64,000 nt of DNA from Imbricaverruca yamaguchii (GCA_034440575.1 JAOTOL010001505.1:1-64000); one strand, 5' to 3'. Shown: positions 1 to 11,510, counted from the stretch's first letter. Notes: a model not told the origin generated them from the sequence alone. A program made the numbers and translations.

Positions 1-50
1 GTGCATGAAGTACATCGTGAGCCACCGAATAAACAATCTGGGTTAATCCT
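1..50 (+). repeat. 3' tail of a tRNA-derived SINE (family 2), cut by the window edge
   Basis: The first bases match the 3' tail of the family-2 SINE at 21,717-21,905 (GTGCACGAAGTACGTCGTGA in that copy), and the following sequence also matches. The window therefore opens inside intron 1 of cyclophilin copy A, and exon 1 of that copy should lie roughly 0.3 kb to the left. Confidence 0.75.
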
Positions 51-282
51 GTAAAAGTTAACATCGCAAAAACAACCAATGAATCGGTGGTATGTTTGTG
101 TTCTCAAAAAACCTCAGCAATCATAGCAGGCTTTATAGTTGCTTGGATGTTTGAGATAAAGGTAAAGTTGTATTCTTTCAATTTTGTTTCATACTATGCA
201 TTGCAATGTGAAAAAGACATTACCACTCATTTCCTCTGCAAATTTTTTTTCAGTTGGCAAAGAAATGTGATCTTAACTAACC

Positions 283-559
283 CAGGGTAAAATAATTGAC
301 CATGTGGCCTGGAAATTCACAGTTAATGGAGTTGCTCCATTTCATCCTTGTCTTGGTTTTTTACCATTTTGCCACATGTGTGGGCAGTCATCATACTCAC
401 GACTGCTAAATAATGTAAAATGCATCCAACTGAAATGAAAGGCATTCCACTTATTTAATCCTTAAGTGGCAATCCTTTATTTTCTTCCAATCTTTCACTA
501 TTCCCAAGCAACTTCTTTCTTCATCCACACAGTTAATGGTGAAGTAATTTTAGGACACT
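283..559 (+). mobile_element. Non-autonomous hAT MITE, family 1
   Basis: A 277-bp element starts CAGGGTAAAATAATT and ends TTTTAGGACACT. It matches the better-preserved copy at 31,881-32,155. Flanks AACTAACC and AACTACCT look like a worn 8-bp target duplication. Block B at about 22,130 lacks it, so it entered after the two blocks separated. It lies in cyclophilin A intron 1. Confidence 0.75.
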
Positions 560-767
560 AACTACCTACAAATGTAGCCAATTGTGCATAATTGAGTGAA
601 TTTGGAGATGGAAGGTAAACCTTGATTCTTTTGAATTTCCTTTTGAATCATACAATGTTTTTTGTGCAGTTAAGATGATGTGACTGTTGATTTTCCCCAC
701 AAATAATAATTACTTTTAAGTTGACAGCAGTTATACTTGGTTCTGTTGTAGACAAGATATGGAGATG

Positions 768-957
768 CAGTGTAAAATAATCAACATGTGGCCTGAATTT
801 CATATTAAAATTATGTTATTTTTTGGTATTTTTTACAATTTTCCACATGATGTACTGGCACTCATCATCTGGCATCCTTTGTTTTTGAATCTTTCACTAT
901 TCCAAAGAACTTCTTCCTTCATCCACACAGTTAATGATGAAGTAATTTTAGGACACT
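768..957 (+). mobile_element. Non-autonomous hAT MITE, family 1 (internally deleted)
   Basis: A shortened copy of about 190 bp starts CAGTGTAAAATAATC and ends TTTTAGGACAC(TG), flanked on both sides by TGGAGATG. The matching place in block B (about 26,655) has no insertion. The exact 3' end is ambiguous by two bases because the target duplication overlaps the terminal TG. Confidence 0.7.
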
Positions 958-1109
958 GGAGATGTGCCACAATATTAATGGTATTTCATGTGTTAATGCT
1001 GCAAGCATTTACATGCCTTAATAAGATTGCTTTGAGAAGGATATGAATCTCATGGCTGTGGATTTCCTCTGAAAAATACCCAGCAATAGCCTAAGTGGGA
1101 ACAGCACAG

Positions 1110-2153
1110 CAGGGTGGGAATTAAGGCACTTTTAAGAGATTTCATCTCTTAAAACATTTTTGCACTCCAGATTTATACTGGATAGAATGGGCTCCACATG
1201 TACTCTGACACAAACATACAGAAGGAACAAAAATACAACTAAAAAACTAATACAGGATTGAAGAAAATATCCACCAAGCATGTTATTCTACTTACTGTTA
1301 CCAAATAACTATACACTTTGTACCATCAAGCACACAGATAGCAACCAAACACACACACCACACGAAACTACAAACAGCGGAAATACCGATGACAATGTGC
1401 CAAACTGCGCATGCGCACTGAATATAATGGCCTCCGGTCGCTACAAATTTGGCCGGTGCTCTCCAGAAACCTGCTTTCGAGCCACCCTATAGTGGGGAAA
1501 AACTGACCGTTTTAAGAGTCTCTTCCAGAGTGCAGCGGAGGCCACCGATCGGAATTTGCTGCATTAGCTTTTTCTGTAAGAAAACTGTCCCTTTAACCAA
1601 TCAATGCAAGGTATTTTTTAAATGACATCATAACCATTAGCAACTTTTGAACACTTAACAGTGTCATGGCGCAAACACAAGCCTTGACTGATCCTTTTTG
1701 CGCACCGCCGTCGATTCTGACTGCGTGAGGTAGTGTTGTGGGTCCATATTGTGCAGGGAATTGGCTGTGTATGTAGGTAGGTGTGCACTCTGAGCTGAGG
1801 GTGAAACAGTGAATTGTTTGTGTTTTTCATTTTGCCTAGCATTATGCTGAGACCAACAGAGAAAGGAAGGTGCATTGCTCCTGTGAGTTATGAGAGACAA
1901 AGCTGAGCTGATCACAACTCCCGGTCTTGTGGTGCCATCCATTGCTCACTTCTTTGTTTCTATGCTTTGATGTGACCAAAAATGATGTGTATTATGCCTA
2001 TTACGTAGGCACTGACTAGGTACATATGCTTTTCTCATCAGTTACCAGCAAATAGATTCCATGCATGAAAAATAATATGTGCATGAAAATGTACTCCGGG
2101 AGAAAACTGTTTGCACTCCGACTCCAAACCCGGAAAGCAAGTTTCCCACCCTG
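1110..2153. mobile_element. Non-autonomous hAT element, family 2 (1,044 bp)
   Basis: The terminal inverted repeats are CAGGGTGGGAA and TTCCCACCCTG, flanked by a perfect 8-bp target duplication CAGCACAG (1,102-1,109 and 2,154-2,161). CAG-starting ends with 8-bp duplications are the hAT signature. No transposase reading frame is visible. A second copy lies at 26,758-27,826 with different flanks, so the two are separate insertions of the same family. Confidence 0.85.
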
Positions 2154-2264
2154 CAGCACAGTGTTGTCAGAAAGATTCTAAACTTGTGTGACTGTCATCA
2201 AAAGGATACTTGATAATTGTGTGAGATGCAGGTGTGCAACCCATGCAGTAAAGTTAAACTTGCA

Positions 2265-2433
2265 TGGCTGGGATGGTGAGTCATTAATGTGTTGGGCTCT
2301 GGGTACCAAAGGTACAGGTACAACACTAGTGTCTCTGGACATTTCCCAATCCTGCAGCCCACCAGCAAAACAGTGTGGGCAGCTCCATTAGCTGTGAATA
2401 TGCACAAAGTGTGTTGTAAACCACACAATAAAC
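2265..2433 (+). mobile_element. tRNA-derived SINE, family 2
   Basis: The head is a worn tRNA-like sequence of Leu/Ser type (GGCTCTGGGTACC region). The body has ATTTCCCAATCCTGCAGCCC and the tail ATGCACAAAGTGTGTTGTAA. A perfect 15-bp target duplication AAAGTTAAACTTGCA flanks it (2,250-2,264 and 2,434-2,448). Better heads are at 16,282-16,469 (minus) and 21,717-21,905 (plus). Confidence 0.85.
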
Positions 2434-2569
2434 AAAGTTAAACTTGCACTGATACATGGCATATCTTGCATGTTACCATGTCTGGTTTGTCTACTAACTT
2501 AGTCAGGAATTGAAGAATGACTTGAACGGATAAATCACAGAAAGATGTAATAATGTAACCTAGACTAAG

Positions 2570-5090
2570 AAAGTGTAGCATAATAATAAAAATGCATTAT
2601 GGCATAATATGCACCAAGAATAAGTGCCTTATTCTCCTTGACTTTAATCTAAAAGGTTATGAAAATGCTGGTGTTGGCTCCCCATCATGCAAAATGTTTG
2701 GGAAATGCCTTGAAGAGGACCTGTTCTTACACCAGTTTGTATCAGAACCTACCAGGCATGGTTCTTGGACCTTGTATTCTCGGATTTAAGTGACTTGGTT
2801 CAAGACTTGACTGTAGGCGAAACTCTGGGAAAAGGTGACCATAACATAGTTAGATTCAAGGCACATGTAGGGGAAATTATCAAGGATAATTTGGTAAATG
2901 TTCCAAATTTCAACAGAGCAGACTTTGACTGCATGAGAGCTGCTTTAAGTGCCATCAGATGGGAATAATAATTTTCCAATTTAAATGCCTGTGAAATGTG
3001 TGAAAAGTTGAAATCTTACTTGAAGGAAATTCAGATTAGACATGTCCCCCAAAACCAAAGACACAAAAAGAAGGGTAGGAAAGCCAGCATGGCTTACACC
3101 AGACTTGATAAAAGCAATTTAGGCTAAGAAAACTGCATTTAGATTCTTTAAAGAAGCCTCGAATGTTGTTAATCTAAAGTGTATTGAAAAGCTAGAGACA
3201 CTGAAGCAAAAAACCAGAGCAGCAAAGTGAGCAAAAGAACTGGATTTAACCAGAAACTGTAATGGGGACAGTAAAAAAGTTCTTTAGTTTCTACAAGCTG
3301 AGTAAAGTTTCTAGCACAATTGGTCCACTGGAAGTAAATGGTACTACATTGGGTGAGGATAGTGAGATGGTTGAGGAGCTGAGCAAGCAGTTTAAATCAG
3401 TGTACATTGGAAGGTATGACCAATCTTCCGACTGTACACCATAGTTCAGTGACATGGGATCTGACAAATGATGTTGATTTCATTGATAGTGGTGTTGTTT
3501 ACAGTCATCAGGAAAATAAAGCCAAACAAGGCAGCAGGACCTGATGATATTTATGCTAGGGTGTTGTGGGAAACTGAAAAGGAATTGGCATTTCCACTTA
3601 GTATAATATTTTGTAGATCAGTTTCACAAAATGAAATTCCAACCAATTGGAAAAGGGCAAATGTAGTTCCTATTTTCAAGAAAGGAGAAAGAGGGAAAGT
3701 TGAAAACTATAGGCTAGTAAGTCTCGCATCCCTAGTCTGCAAGGTACTTGAATCAATTATCAAGGATATAATAGTTAGTTATCTGGAATGTAGCAGATTG
3801 ATTCAAGATACTCAACATAGGTTTAGAAAAGGACAATAGTGCCTCAGAAACCTCTTGGACTTTTTGAACTTCGCCACAGAACAATTTGATCAAGGAAATC
3901 AGGTTGATGTAGCATATCATGACTTTAGTAAGGCCTTTTACAAGGTACCCCATAAATGGTTAATTATACAGCTTCAGTCCCATGGTATTGCAGGTATCAT
4001 CTTAAAATGGATAGAGTTGTGGCTTTCAGATAGACAGCAAAGAGTGATGCTAAATGATACAAAGTCATCATGGAATGTAGCAGGGGTCAGTACTGGGGCC
4101 ACTACTGTTCATTACATTTGTAAATAACATTGAAAGTGGCCTAAACAGTAAAGTTTTGAAATTTGTGGATGATTTGAAGGTCTTTAGGGCAATAACAGGT
4201 CAAGATGAGCATATCTCGCTGCAAAAAGACTTATACAAACTTGTGAAGTGGTCCAAAGAATGGCAAATGAAATTTAATTTTGATAAGTGCAAAATCATGC
4301 ATGTAGGTAAGCAGCATATGAAGGCTCCATACTTGATGGGTGGCCAAGTGCTATCAGTGACTCGACAGGAGAAGGATTTAGGTGTTATTCTAAACACAAA
4401 ACTGGGAGCATCAGGACAGACCAAGGAAGCCAGGAAGAAGGCACTGAGAATGCTCAGGGCAATAAATAGGAATGTATCATACAGAAGTGAGGAAGTGATC
4501 AGGAAGCTTTACTGTGCATATGTCAGGCCACATTTGGAATACTGCATCCAAGCTTGGTCTCCTAGCTGAAAAAGATTGTTGGCTTTTAAAGAGAGTACAA
4601 AAGAGGGCTACAAAAATGGTTAATGGCATAAGCAACCTGGCATATGAGGAAAGATTGAAGAAATTGAATGTTTTCACTTAGATATAGAAGGCTGAGAGGA
4701 GATCTCATCGAGGTCTTTAAATTTGTACATGGTCTGGAGAGGGCATATCTTTGGGAAATGTTCGAATTGAACAGAAATTATGCAATTAAAGGTCATAAAT
4801 TCAAAATTAAAGTTAACTACAGCAGAACAAGGTAATGGCAGCCTTTCTTCACCAACTGGATAGTAGAACACTGGAACCAGCTGCCAGAAAACATTGTCAG
4901 TAGCAGCACATTGAACACCTTTAAAAACAGCATAGACAATCATTATAAGAATAGAAGGCTTGCTTTTCAGTATTACAGGGAGGGCTGATTGACAGATTTG
5001 GTGGGCAACTGGTTCAGTGTACAGAGTGCAACCAAGGAGGGCCCTTGTGGCTCATAGTTGCACTAATCTTTTATGTCTTTATGCCAAGCG
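2570..5090 (+). mobile_element. CR1/L2-type non-LTR retrotransposon, decayed
   Basis: Conceptual translation gives the end of an AP-type endonuclease at about 2,590-2,930 (DFN, then FLHQFVSEPTRHGS, DLVFSD and GDHNIVRF). A reverse transcriptase follows at about 3,480-4,570 with KPNKAAGPDDI, NWKRANVVPIFKKG, the finger motif DFSKAF and the catalytic box KFVDDLKVF, then the thumb region ending RPHLEYCIQAWSP. Frameshifts and stops break it into pieces at 3,445, 3,838, 4,127 and 4,567, so it is dead. It sits in cyclophilin A intron 1 and is absent from block B. A fragment of the same family lies reversed at 19,486-20,440. Confidence 0.85.
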
Positions 5091-5099
5091 AAAGTAATC

Positions 5100-6480
5100 A
5101 TTTGCAGATAAAATGGGTGGTTGCAGTCATTTTCATGCTAAAGTACATAGTATTCCTAGAAGTTCAAGGACTCAAAGTTTGCCTTGATACCCAATAATAC
5201 TGATGGTGATATGTACCTAGTGTCAGACATGATAAAAAATAAATTTCATGGACCTGGTTCAATACTCAATACTCTGGACATTGAAAATTTCATGTTTCTG
5301 GCTAAATTCCATATTCATTCTCAGGAGGGGATATTTGCAGCCATCATCCATAACTTTTGATTTGGTACATTAATAATTACTTTTCAGTTTCCATCCCACA
5401 CTGGGTAATAATACCTTTTTTGGCCTCCAACTTTATTGTAAAAAATAGTATGCAGTGGCCAAGCATGATTTGCACCTGCCAGAATACTAAGAAAATTATT
5501 CCCTTCCTGCCTCTCTAATCTCATGTTGTGTATGAGCTGTTCTAGTTTGCTTTCTAGTTCTGGCCTTTTATTCTTCTGAGCACCTTTCTTCTGGTCAGGG
5601 CATTTTCATGGATGAAAAATGTACAAATAAATGCATGGATGTTTATTTGCTTGTACCAGACATGACAATGACATTGTACACACATGGCTTGCACCATTAT
5701 ATTAAGCATTCAATGTTGTTAAGGCAGCATGGGAATCCCGACTTTGGCTTCTATTCTGTATGCAGGTAAGCTGTCATTCTACAAAAGTCATGGGCATCTC
5801 ATCTTCTGCTCTGCTCCTTTTATTCTCTTTGAATCATTCTGCTGCTCTGATTATCACCTGAAATAACAAATGTACATTATTCTCAATGATGTGGCCAAGT
5901 TGTGTCAAGGGCCCAAAATTGTTGTGCAATATGATTACTATAACTACAGTGGATCTTATTCTCACTGTAAGCCATAAGTCACCATATAGCCATGTTGCTC
6001 ACATGAATATGCTGGAAATGTATGGTCACAGAATATGCTTTTTGGGTTATGTTCACAATTTTCACCATTTGATAGTGGCAACACTAGCTAGGATTGCTTG
6101 TTATGCATTAGCTCTTCATCTGATATTTGGCAGTGCAAGGAATTGTTTGTTTGTTTTTGGGGGGTGGATAATTCTTGATAATTCATATATTGATCATGTC
6201 ATGCAATTGTGCTGCAAGGTTTTTTGTAGCAACCCATAATGGTGAACATAAGCATGATGCTTGTATATGAGGTGATGTGGGAAATGTGTTATGAAGACTT
6301 CATAAGTTCCCATGAAAAAGCGCCATGAACATTGCCTTGGAAAATGATCAGGTGGTATTTTCACCTAATTTCCTGTACAATTTGTAAATGTGATGGGTGG
6401 CCAATGTATGTGACGTTCTGCAGCATGAGCGCTGCCCAACCCATGCAGCTGATGTGCTCCCCAACCCCAATGACAACTCG
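5100..6480. other. Intronic DNA without recognised genes
   Basis: This AT-rich stretch lies between the CR1 relic and cyclophilin A exon 2. From about 6,070 onward it aligns with block B at about 29,350-30,100. I see no coding pattern or complete repeat. The last bases before exon 2, CTCCCCAACCCCAATGAC, are the empty site for the MITE found in block B at 30,108. Confidence 0.6.
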
Positions 6481-6492
6481 ACCATCGCGCAG

Positions 6493-8735
6493 CTCCGCTC
6501 CGACGTGGTGCCGAAGACGGCGGAGAACTTCCGCGCTCTCTGCACCGGCGAGAAGGGCTTCGGCTTCAAGGGCTGCTCGTTCCACCGCGTCATCCCCGAC
6601 TTCATGTGCCAGGTGAGACCAGCGGGCGTGCCGTGCCGTGCCGTGCCGTCTGGCTGGGACATCTAGCCACATCGTGCCGCCCTTGAGCAAGTGTATCCGG
6701 TCCACCATGATCTGTGCGCCCTATGGCCCTAATCGCACACACACACACGAGTAAGTATATCAGTATTAAATGGAGGCGTAGTATGCATTGATGGGTGCAT
6801 TGGGTTTCAAATGTGGACAGGTTGTTGTAGAGCAGATCATGTTATGGTCGATGCGCCCTAAGCACCCCCCACCCCACCCCACCCCCCACAGAATCACAGA
6901 ATGCGGGCATAATTCTTGGTCTTGAGAATCCGGCCGTATTGGTGGATTTTGCTCAGCATCCTTGTATTCTCCTGGCAGTGTCGGTTTAGAGCTACCTAAG
7001 TGATCTACGTCCCGAATGCGGAGCTCATTTCCTTCCCTGAGTTGCATTTGGTGCGTCCGGATGTCAGCGTCTTCTGCCTCCAAGCCTCATCCAAACACAT
7101 CATCCCCCTCGGTGTCGAACATGTTAGACGGTAAGGAATGGGAATGGACACCTGCAATCGCACGCCGCCGTCCCTGCGCGCCGCTCTTAGTTTTCTGCCG
7201 TCTCGTGAGGCCCGCACTCGCAGACGTGAGCAGTCGCAGAGTGCGATCAGATAGAACCTGGCACACAGTGTGAAAACCTCATCGTGGTGATTATGTGGCG
7301 AGCGTAATGAATACGATTGTCACGCGCACGATGCGATGATGGGAGGCGTCAGGCACGAAATGTCCCGTCGGCGTCACCTTCGTTTGCGTGGCAGGTTGTC
7401 ATCTACCACGTGGCAAAGGAAAACTTGAGCGGTAAGGAAATTTCGCCTCGGTGTCCGCACGGTGGACAGCAGTTCACATTTTCAATTCAACTAGAGGCGG
7501 GGTGGCGTTCGGAGATAGCTGGATCGCAAGCTGAACGTAGAGGTTCTGGTCTGGATATCTGATGTGGCACTTGAATATCCATCATTTTTAACCTAGCTGT
7601 TGAATGCGTCGTAACAGAGCCCGGTTTCTTCTCAGTTACCATGCAGAGATCGTGGATCGGGCTACATTCCTACCAGATTGATTGCTGGTTGATGGGCGCT
7701 AAATGATCACGTTTTGGTCGAAGCGCCCATAAACCGAAATAAATAAATAACTAACTAACGGTTGCTGGTTTCCCTTTTGAACTGCGGTAACAGAATATAA
7801 ACACATGGGTGTTGAATGACCACACACCTCTGGTTGGCTGTGCTTGAACCCAAATGTGTAACGTCATCGGAGACATTCGCGAGGCAGTGGCGTTCCTTTC
7901 TGACAGTGGCTGGAAACGGCCTCGTATTCGTCATCCACCGCATTATCCTCTAGAAAGCTACCCACCACTTTTCACCAAAGGATTGAATGGAGTTCTTTGA
8001 ATAACTGCGAGTTGTGTGCTGCTTCATAGAACGCCTTAACCTGATTGGAAAGTGCTTTTTATAAATTTCAGTCGTCATTTGGGTTACCTCGAAATTAGAG
8101 CGCCAAATTTTCCTCTCCACATCCATCCTTCCAAAACATAAATCCAACCGTTCCAATTACAATTGTTGAGTCTGACCTGAACATTGGTTGCCAGGGCGGC
8201 GACTTCACAAACCACAACGGCACCGGCGGCAAGTCCATCTACGGCACTAAGTTCGAGGACGAGAACTTCACACTGAAGCACAAGGGCCCCGGCACCCTAT
8301 CGATGGCGAACGCCGGCCCCAACACCAACGGCAGCCAGTTCTTCCTGTGCACCGTCAAGACCAGCTGGCTGGACGGCAAGCACGTCGTGTTCGGGACCGT
8401 CACCAACGGCATGGACATCGTCAAGAAGATCGAGGGTTATGGTGAGTTGTGCACGGTATTTCATCGGTAGGCGAAGGCGATCCCTGACCGTGTCCGTTGC
8501 AGTCGGAACGGCTGTGAAGGCGTGTGGCATCGGGGTTGCCCTGCCAACTCGAGTCGCTCCCCCACCCTCCATCCAGGGCGCTGCATGGCCGATGTAGTCG
8601 ATGCGCCCCTAAACTCCAATAACCAACCAACCACCCTCCATCCGATGGCCTGTCGTGACGCGTGTTTGTGCCGCAGGCTCCCGCGACGGCAAGACGACCA
8701 AGAAAATCGTCATCCAGGAGTCTGGCCAGCTGTAG
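6493..8735 (+). CDS. Cyclophilin A (peptidyl-prolyl isomerase), copy A, exons 2-4; exon 1 outside window
   Basis: The exons are 6,493-6,612 (120 nt), 8,195-8,441 (247 nt) and 8,677-8,735 (59 nt, stop TAG), each with AG/GT borders and compatible phases. They encode residues 24-164 of a cytosolic cyclophilin, which isomerises Xaa-Pro bonds. By the usual human numbering the active-site residues R55, F60, M61, Q63, A101, Q111, F113, W121 and H126 are all present, and the protein ends GQL. Exon 1 is missing only because the window begins in intron 1. The one coding difference from copy B is residue 93 (Lys here, Glu in B). Intron 2 is 1.6 kb against 0.28 kb in B; intron 3 is 0.24 kb against 1.5 kb. 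It looks intact, but whether it is expressed cannot be told. Confidence 0.93.
6613..6660 (+). repeat. CGTGC pentanucleotide repeat after the exon 2 donor
   Basis: Just after the donor of exon 2 there are four CGTGC-type units. In copy B the same site (30,556-30,630) has grown to well over ten CGTGC/TGTGC units. Confidence 0.7.
6613..7690. other. Cyclophilin A intron 2, no gene
   Basis: Intronic DNA missing from the compact intron 2 of copy B. It includes a C-rich run near 6,866 and a short match to the SINE tail near 6,845 (GGTCGATGCGCCCTAA). No coding pattern is evident. Confidence 0.55.
7691..7758 (+). mobile_element. Ultrashort SINE-tail retroposon
   Basis: The insert begins TGGGCGCTAAATGATCACG, contains GGTCGAAGCGCCCATAAA, and ends in an AATA/AACTAAC tail. 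GATTGCTGGTT before it and GGTTGCTGGTT after it form an 11-bp target duplication. The head part of the SINE is absent. Confidence 0.75.
8575..8630 (+). mobile_element. Ultrashort SINE-tail retroposon (56 bp), absent from copy B
   Basis: A 56-bp insert between two copies of CCACCCTCCATCC (8,562-8,574 and 8,631-8,643). It contains GCGCTGCATGGCCGATG, GTCGATGCGCCCC and an AATAACCAACCAA tail. Copy B near 32,565-32,582 has a single CCACCCTCCATCC, the empty site. The insert lies about 45 bp upstream of the exon 4 acceptor. Confidence 0.9.
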
Positions 8736-9400
8736 GTGCAGTGGGTGCGCGTGTGCTGCCTGTCGCCGCCTGCCGTGGGCTGCTGTATGACGTGCAGTTC
8801 CCGGCGGCCGGCCGTTACGGTCAGACACCGCCGACTCGCCCCCTGGCACGTCCCCTCTGCGCGACCGTCTCGCACGCGCGATAATACTGCGACTCGTTTG
8901 GTCTCGCGGGTGCATTAACAGCTGTCGCCGAGTCACCTGAGTGGTGATCGGACACTACAGTTGTGGTGTGGCGACACGCTGCCGCGTCGCGGTCTTCCTC
9001 GTGCCGTGGTGGTGGTTGCGTTGCGATGTTCTGGCTTCAATTCTGCGGAATTTTCGGCGCGGTGCCGGTGCGAGGCTCGTGAAAGCTGTGCGGCCCCGTC
9101 TTGTTATTGGCTTGTTTCGTACCTGTGTTTTGCGCTGGTGCCCTCTGTTCCGCTGGCACCACTTCCGATCTCGTCCTGGCCGGCGCTCCATGTTGTGTCT
9201 GGGGACGCCCCGCCGCCTGGCCTCGTCAGTGCGGCAGGGGCGGTTCGTGGCCACATGTGTTCACATGACCAAGGCATTCCACGGCTCGTGGGTCGGAAGC
9301 TGATCGCCGCTTGGGTAGCTCGCACGATCTGTTTAGGCACACGGTGTTCTGACATCTGCTGGAAATAAACATGCTTGGCTTCGGTGCTGGCTGATGCTGG
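8736..9400 (+). terminator. Cyclophilin copy A 3' UTR with polyadenylation signal
   Basis: The sequence after the stop is nearly identical to 32,670-33,260 in copy B, apart from about 60 extra bases just after the stop. An AATAAA hexamer at 9,364-9,369 is the likely poly(A) signal. Open frames across this stretch on both strands come from its GC richness. Similarity to copy B drops quickly beyond about 9,480. Confidence 0.8.
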
Positions 9401-9804
9401 TCCGATGTGCGGAGGTGGGTCCGGGCTTGGCCGCGCTTCGCCGTGACCTGACATCGGTGTGTCCACGGGCGAAAACGAGGAAATGCGAAGCGGCCGAAGA
9501 AATGGTTTGGCCTTATAAGTTAATTTGATGTTTGCACAGTACGAAGATACCTCGGCGCGTCGAATGGCACGCACTTTATGAAAATTGAACCGACGACGAA
9601 ACGCGAGGACTTTGAAAAATTCAGCCTTGCTTTTGACCTTAGTCTGTCGTCCGCAAGCTACGGTTTGAAATGATATTGAAGCGTTTACCGCAGGCTATCG
9701 CTTGATACAATATTGGGAGGGGGGGGCGAAGAAATGCGGACCGAAAAAATCAGTTTTATTTTTGCCCCTCAGGTGGATTGCTCAACTTCCCGGTGCCGCA
9801 GGGG

Positions 9805-10025
9805 CAGTGGTACATTATTCGTAAAATAGGGTTGGATATACCACTTGCTTAACGCTCAGTCAACACCAGAGAAGTATCGACATCCTGCTTGGAAAGTACA
9901 CCATCAGCTCGAATTTGAGTGAGGTATCAGAAGCATTTCAAATGATACTAATTCCACTGCAGATTTTGACATGGTGTGCTCGTTTGGACATCTTGCGTAT
10001 GACGAAAACCGTTATTTTAACCTTG
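9805..10025 (-). mobile_element. Non-autonomous hAT MITE, family 4
   Basis: It starts CAGTGGTACATTATTCGTAA, and near its other end has TTTTAACCTTG preceded by GACGAAAACCG. The same layout is seen at 31,220-31,702, 47,046-47,502 and 51,942-52,219. Flanks CGCAGGGG and CGCGGGGC are a worn 8-bp duplication. Block B at about 33,690 runs through without it. Confidence 0.7.
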
Positions 10026-10470
10026 CGCGGGGCTCACGTCGAATGAGGATCATTAATTGGAAATCGAGGCAATAGCAACTGAAAGCTTGACCTTGACATG
10101 CACCCATTTTGAATGCTCTTCTAGAGTTCACCACGAGCTATCTCGACTTAATTGTGCTGGTTCGGGCGAGCACGAAGAAATAGTGTGAGGCGATAGAACG
10201 AACTGGTTTGCGTTAGGATTGGATCTTGACCGTTAATGTAGTATGATGTATATGTTCATCCTTCCAACATGTTCAGTACAAACGGAAACATTTGTGGTAA
10301 TTTATTTGGGCATACATCCAAAGAAATTTGCATTGCGGTAATGCAAAATTGATGCATCGCTGGACACTTCTGCACCAACAGGATGGTAAAGGTTCATGTT
10401 ATTTTAAGAATGGTCTGGAAATACGAATTTCTAACGCTTCACGATTTACTTCTCGAAGTTTTTGTGTGGT

Positions 10471-10526
10471 AGGCGCTACATGACCAATGTAGTCGATGCG
10501 CCCTAAAGTCCGAATAACTAACTAAC
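10471..10526 (+). mobile_element. Ultrashort SINE-tail retroposon (56 bp)
   Basis: The insert reads AGGCGCTACATGACCAATG, then GTCGATGCGCCCTAAAG and an AATAACTAACTAAC tail. CTCGAAGTTTTTGTG before it and CCCGAAGATTTTGCG after it are a diverged 15-bp target duplication. Block B at about 34,060 has one uninterrupted copy of the target. Confidence 0.8.
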
Positions 10527-11139
10527 GAGCCCGAAGATTTTGCGACGATAAATAGTTCGTGAAGACAGCATTGATTGGCTAGGTTGGCTTGCGGTATTTT
10601 TGGTGATTACCTTGTACATATATTTGCACTATACGTACATAGAGTAAGTATAATTTGTGTCCAGTATACACGGATATTTGAGTAGCTAGGGTTTGAAGGG
10701 GACACGACAAATGTTAATGGAGACAAGTGCCGCGACAAATAAACTACAAATGCGGACACGTCCCCTGAAGCAACCCCCCCCCCCCCCCCACCCCCAGATA
10801 TAAATTACACCCATGGCGTCCACCACCAAACCGAAACGCTGTGATGGAAGCCTTGGGCGTTGTCACTGCTCAGTATCGGACAAAATTTGCTCCCAAAATT
10901 TGTGATATTTAACACCACGTCAGTGGTGCTGCATGGCCAAAATCTATATAAAAAGCGTCGTTCCCGACCACCAAATAAACAACCGTGGCGACGCCCATGC
11001 TGGTGGCGTGTTTTGTCGGTGAGTTAGGAGGCGGCGGCAGCGGCGGCGGCTACGGCTATGACTGCGAGCCCCCGGTCGGCTGGGCGGCGGCTACGAGTCC
11101 CCTGGTCAGGCTGGGCGACAGGCGGCGGCTACCACCAGC

Positions 11140-11510
11140 TGAACATAACGCACCAGGCGGTATGGATCAACGATGAGTTATGTGCGGCTATTGGAATCCC
11201 TGGTGGCCAGTGACTGGCATCAGCTGACTCGACGGACAAACCGAGGCGCGAACTTCGGCGAACACACACTGGTTTCCAGTAGCTGAACATAATACACCTA
11301 GTGGCGCCGGAAGCGTAGGTTCTCGCCTCTGCGTTATGTGCAGCTATTAGAATTCCCCACGTCGACCATGATGCCGACTCGGCGGACAAGGAGGCGCGAA
11401 CTTCGTCGAACACACTGATTTCCAGTAGCTGCACATAACCTACTTAGGGCCGGAGGTGCAGGTTTGAGCTCTGCGTTATGTGCAGCTATTAGAGTTCCTC
11501 ATGTCGACCA
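11140..11510. repeat. Tandem ~170-bp units with inverted AGCTGnACATAA ends
   Basis: Two to three diverged units each hold GTAGCTGAACATAA, then TTATGTGCAGCTATTAGA, GAGGCGCGAACTTCG and TGATTTCCA. AGCTGCACATAA and TTATGTGCAGCT are reverse complements, so each unit can form a hairpin of about 60 bases. The matching array in block B is at 35,275-35,640. No protein is indicated. Confidence 0.65.

Larger units (their letters stand above)
9400..11140. other. Intergenic DNA downstream of cyclophilin A
   Basis: Unique-looking sequence that aligns with 33,260-35,280 in block B with many small differences. Apart from the MITE and the 56-bp insertion listed separately, I see no gene. A C-run at about 10,772 and a GGCGGC-rich patch at 11,030-11,130 produce accidental reading frames. 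Confidence 0.6.

Noticed and set aside
5886..6239. 117-residue plus frame
   Set aside because: It lies in AT-rich intron DNA, has no domain, and is broken in the matching block B sequence.
8421..9574. Long open frames on both strands after cyclophilin exon 4 (also 32,439-33,512)
   Set aside because: They lie in the GC-rich 3' UTR and are shadows of low stop density; the spliced cyclophilin explains the region.
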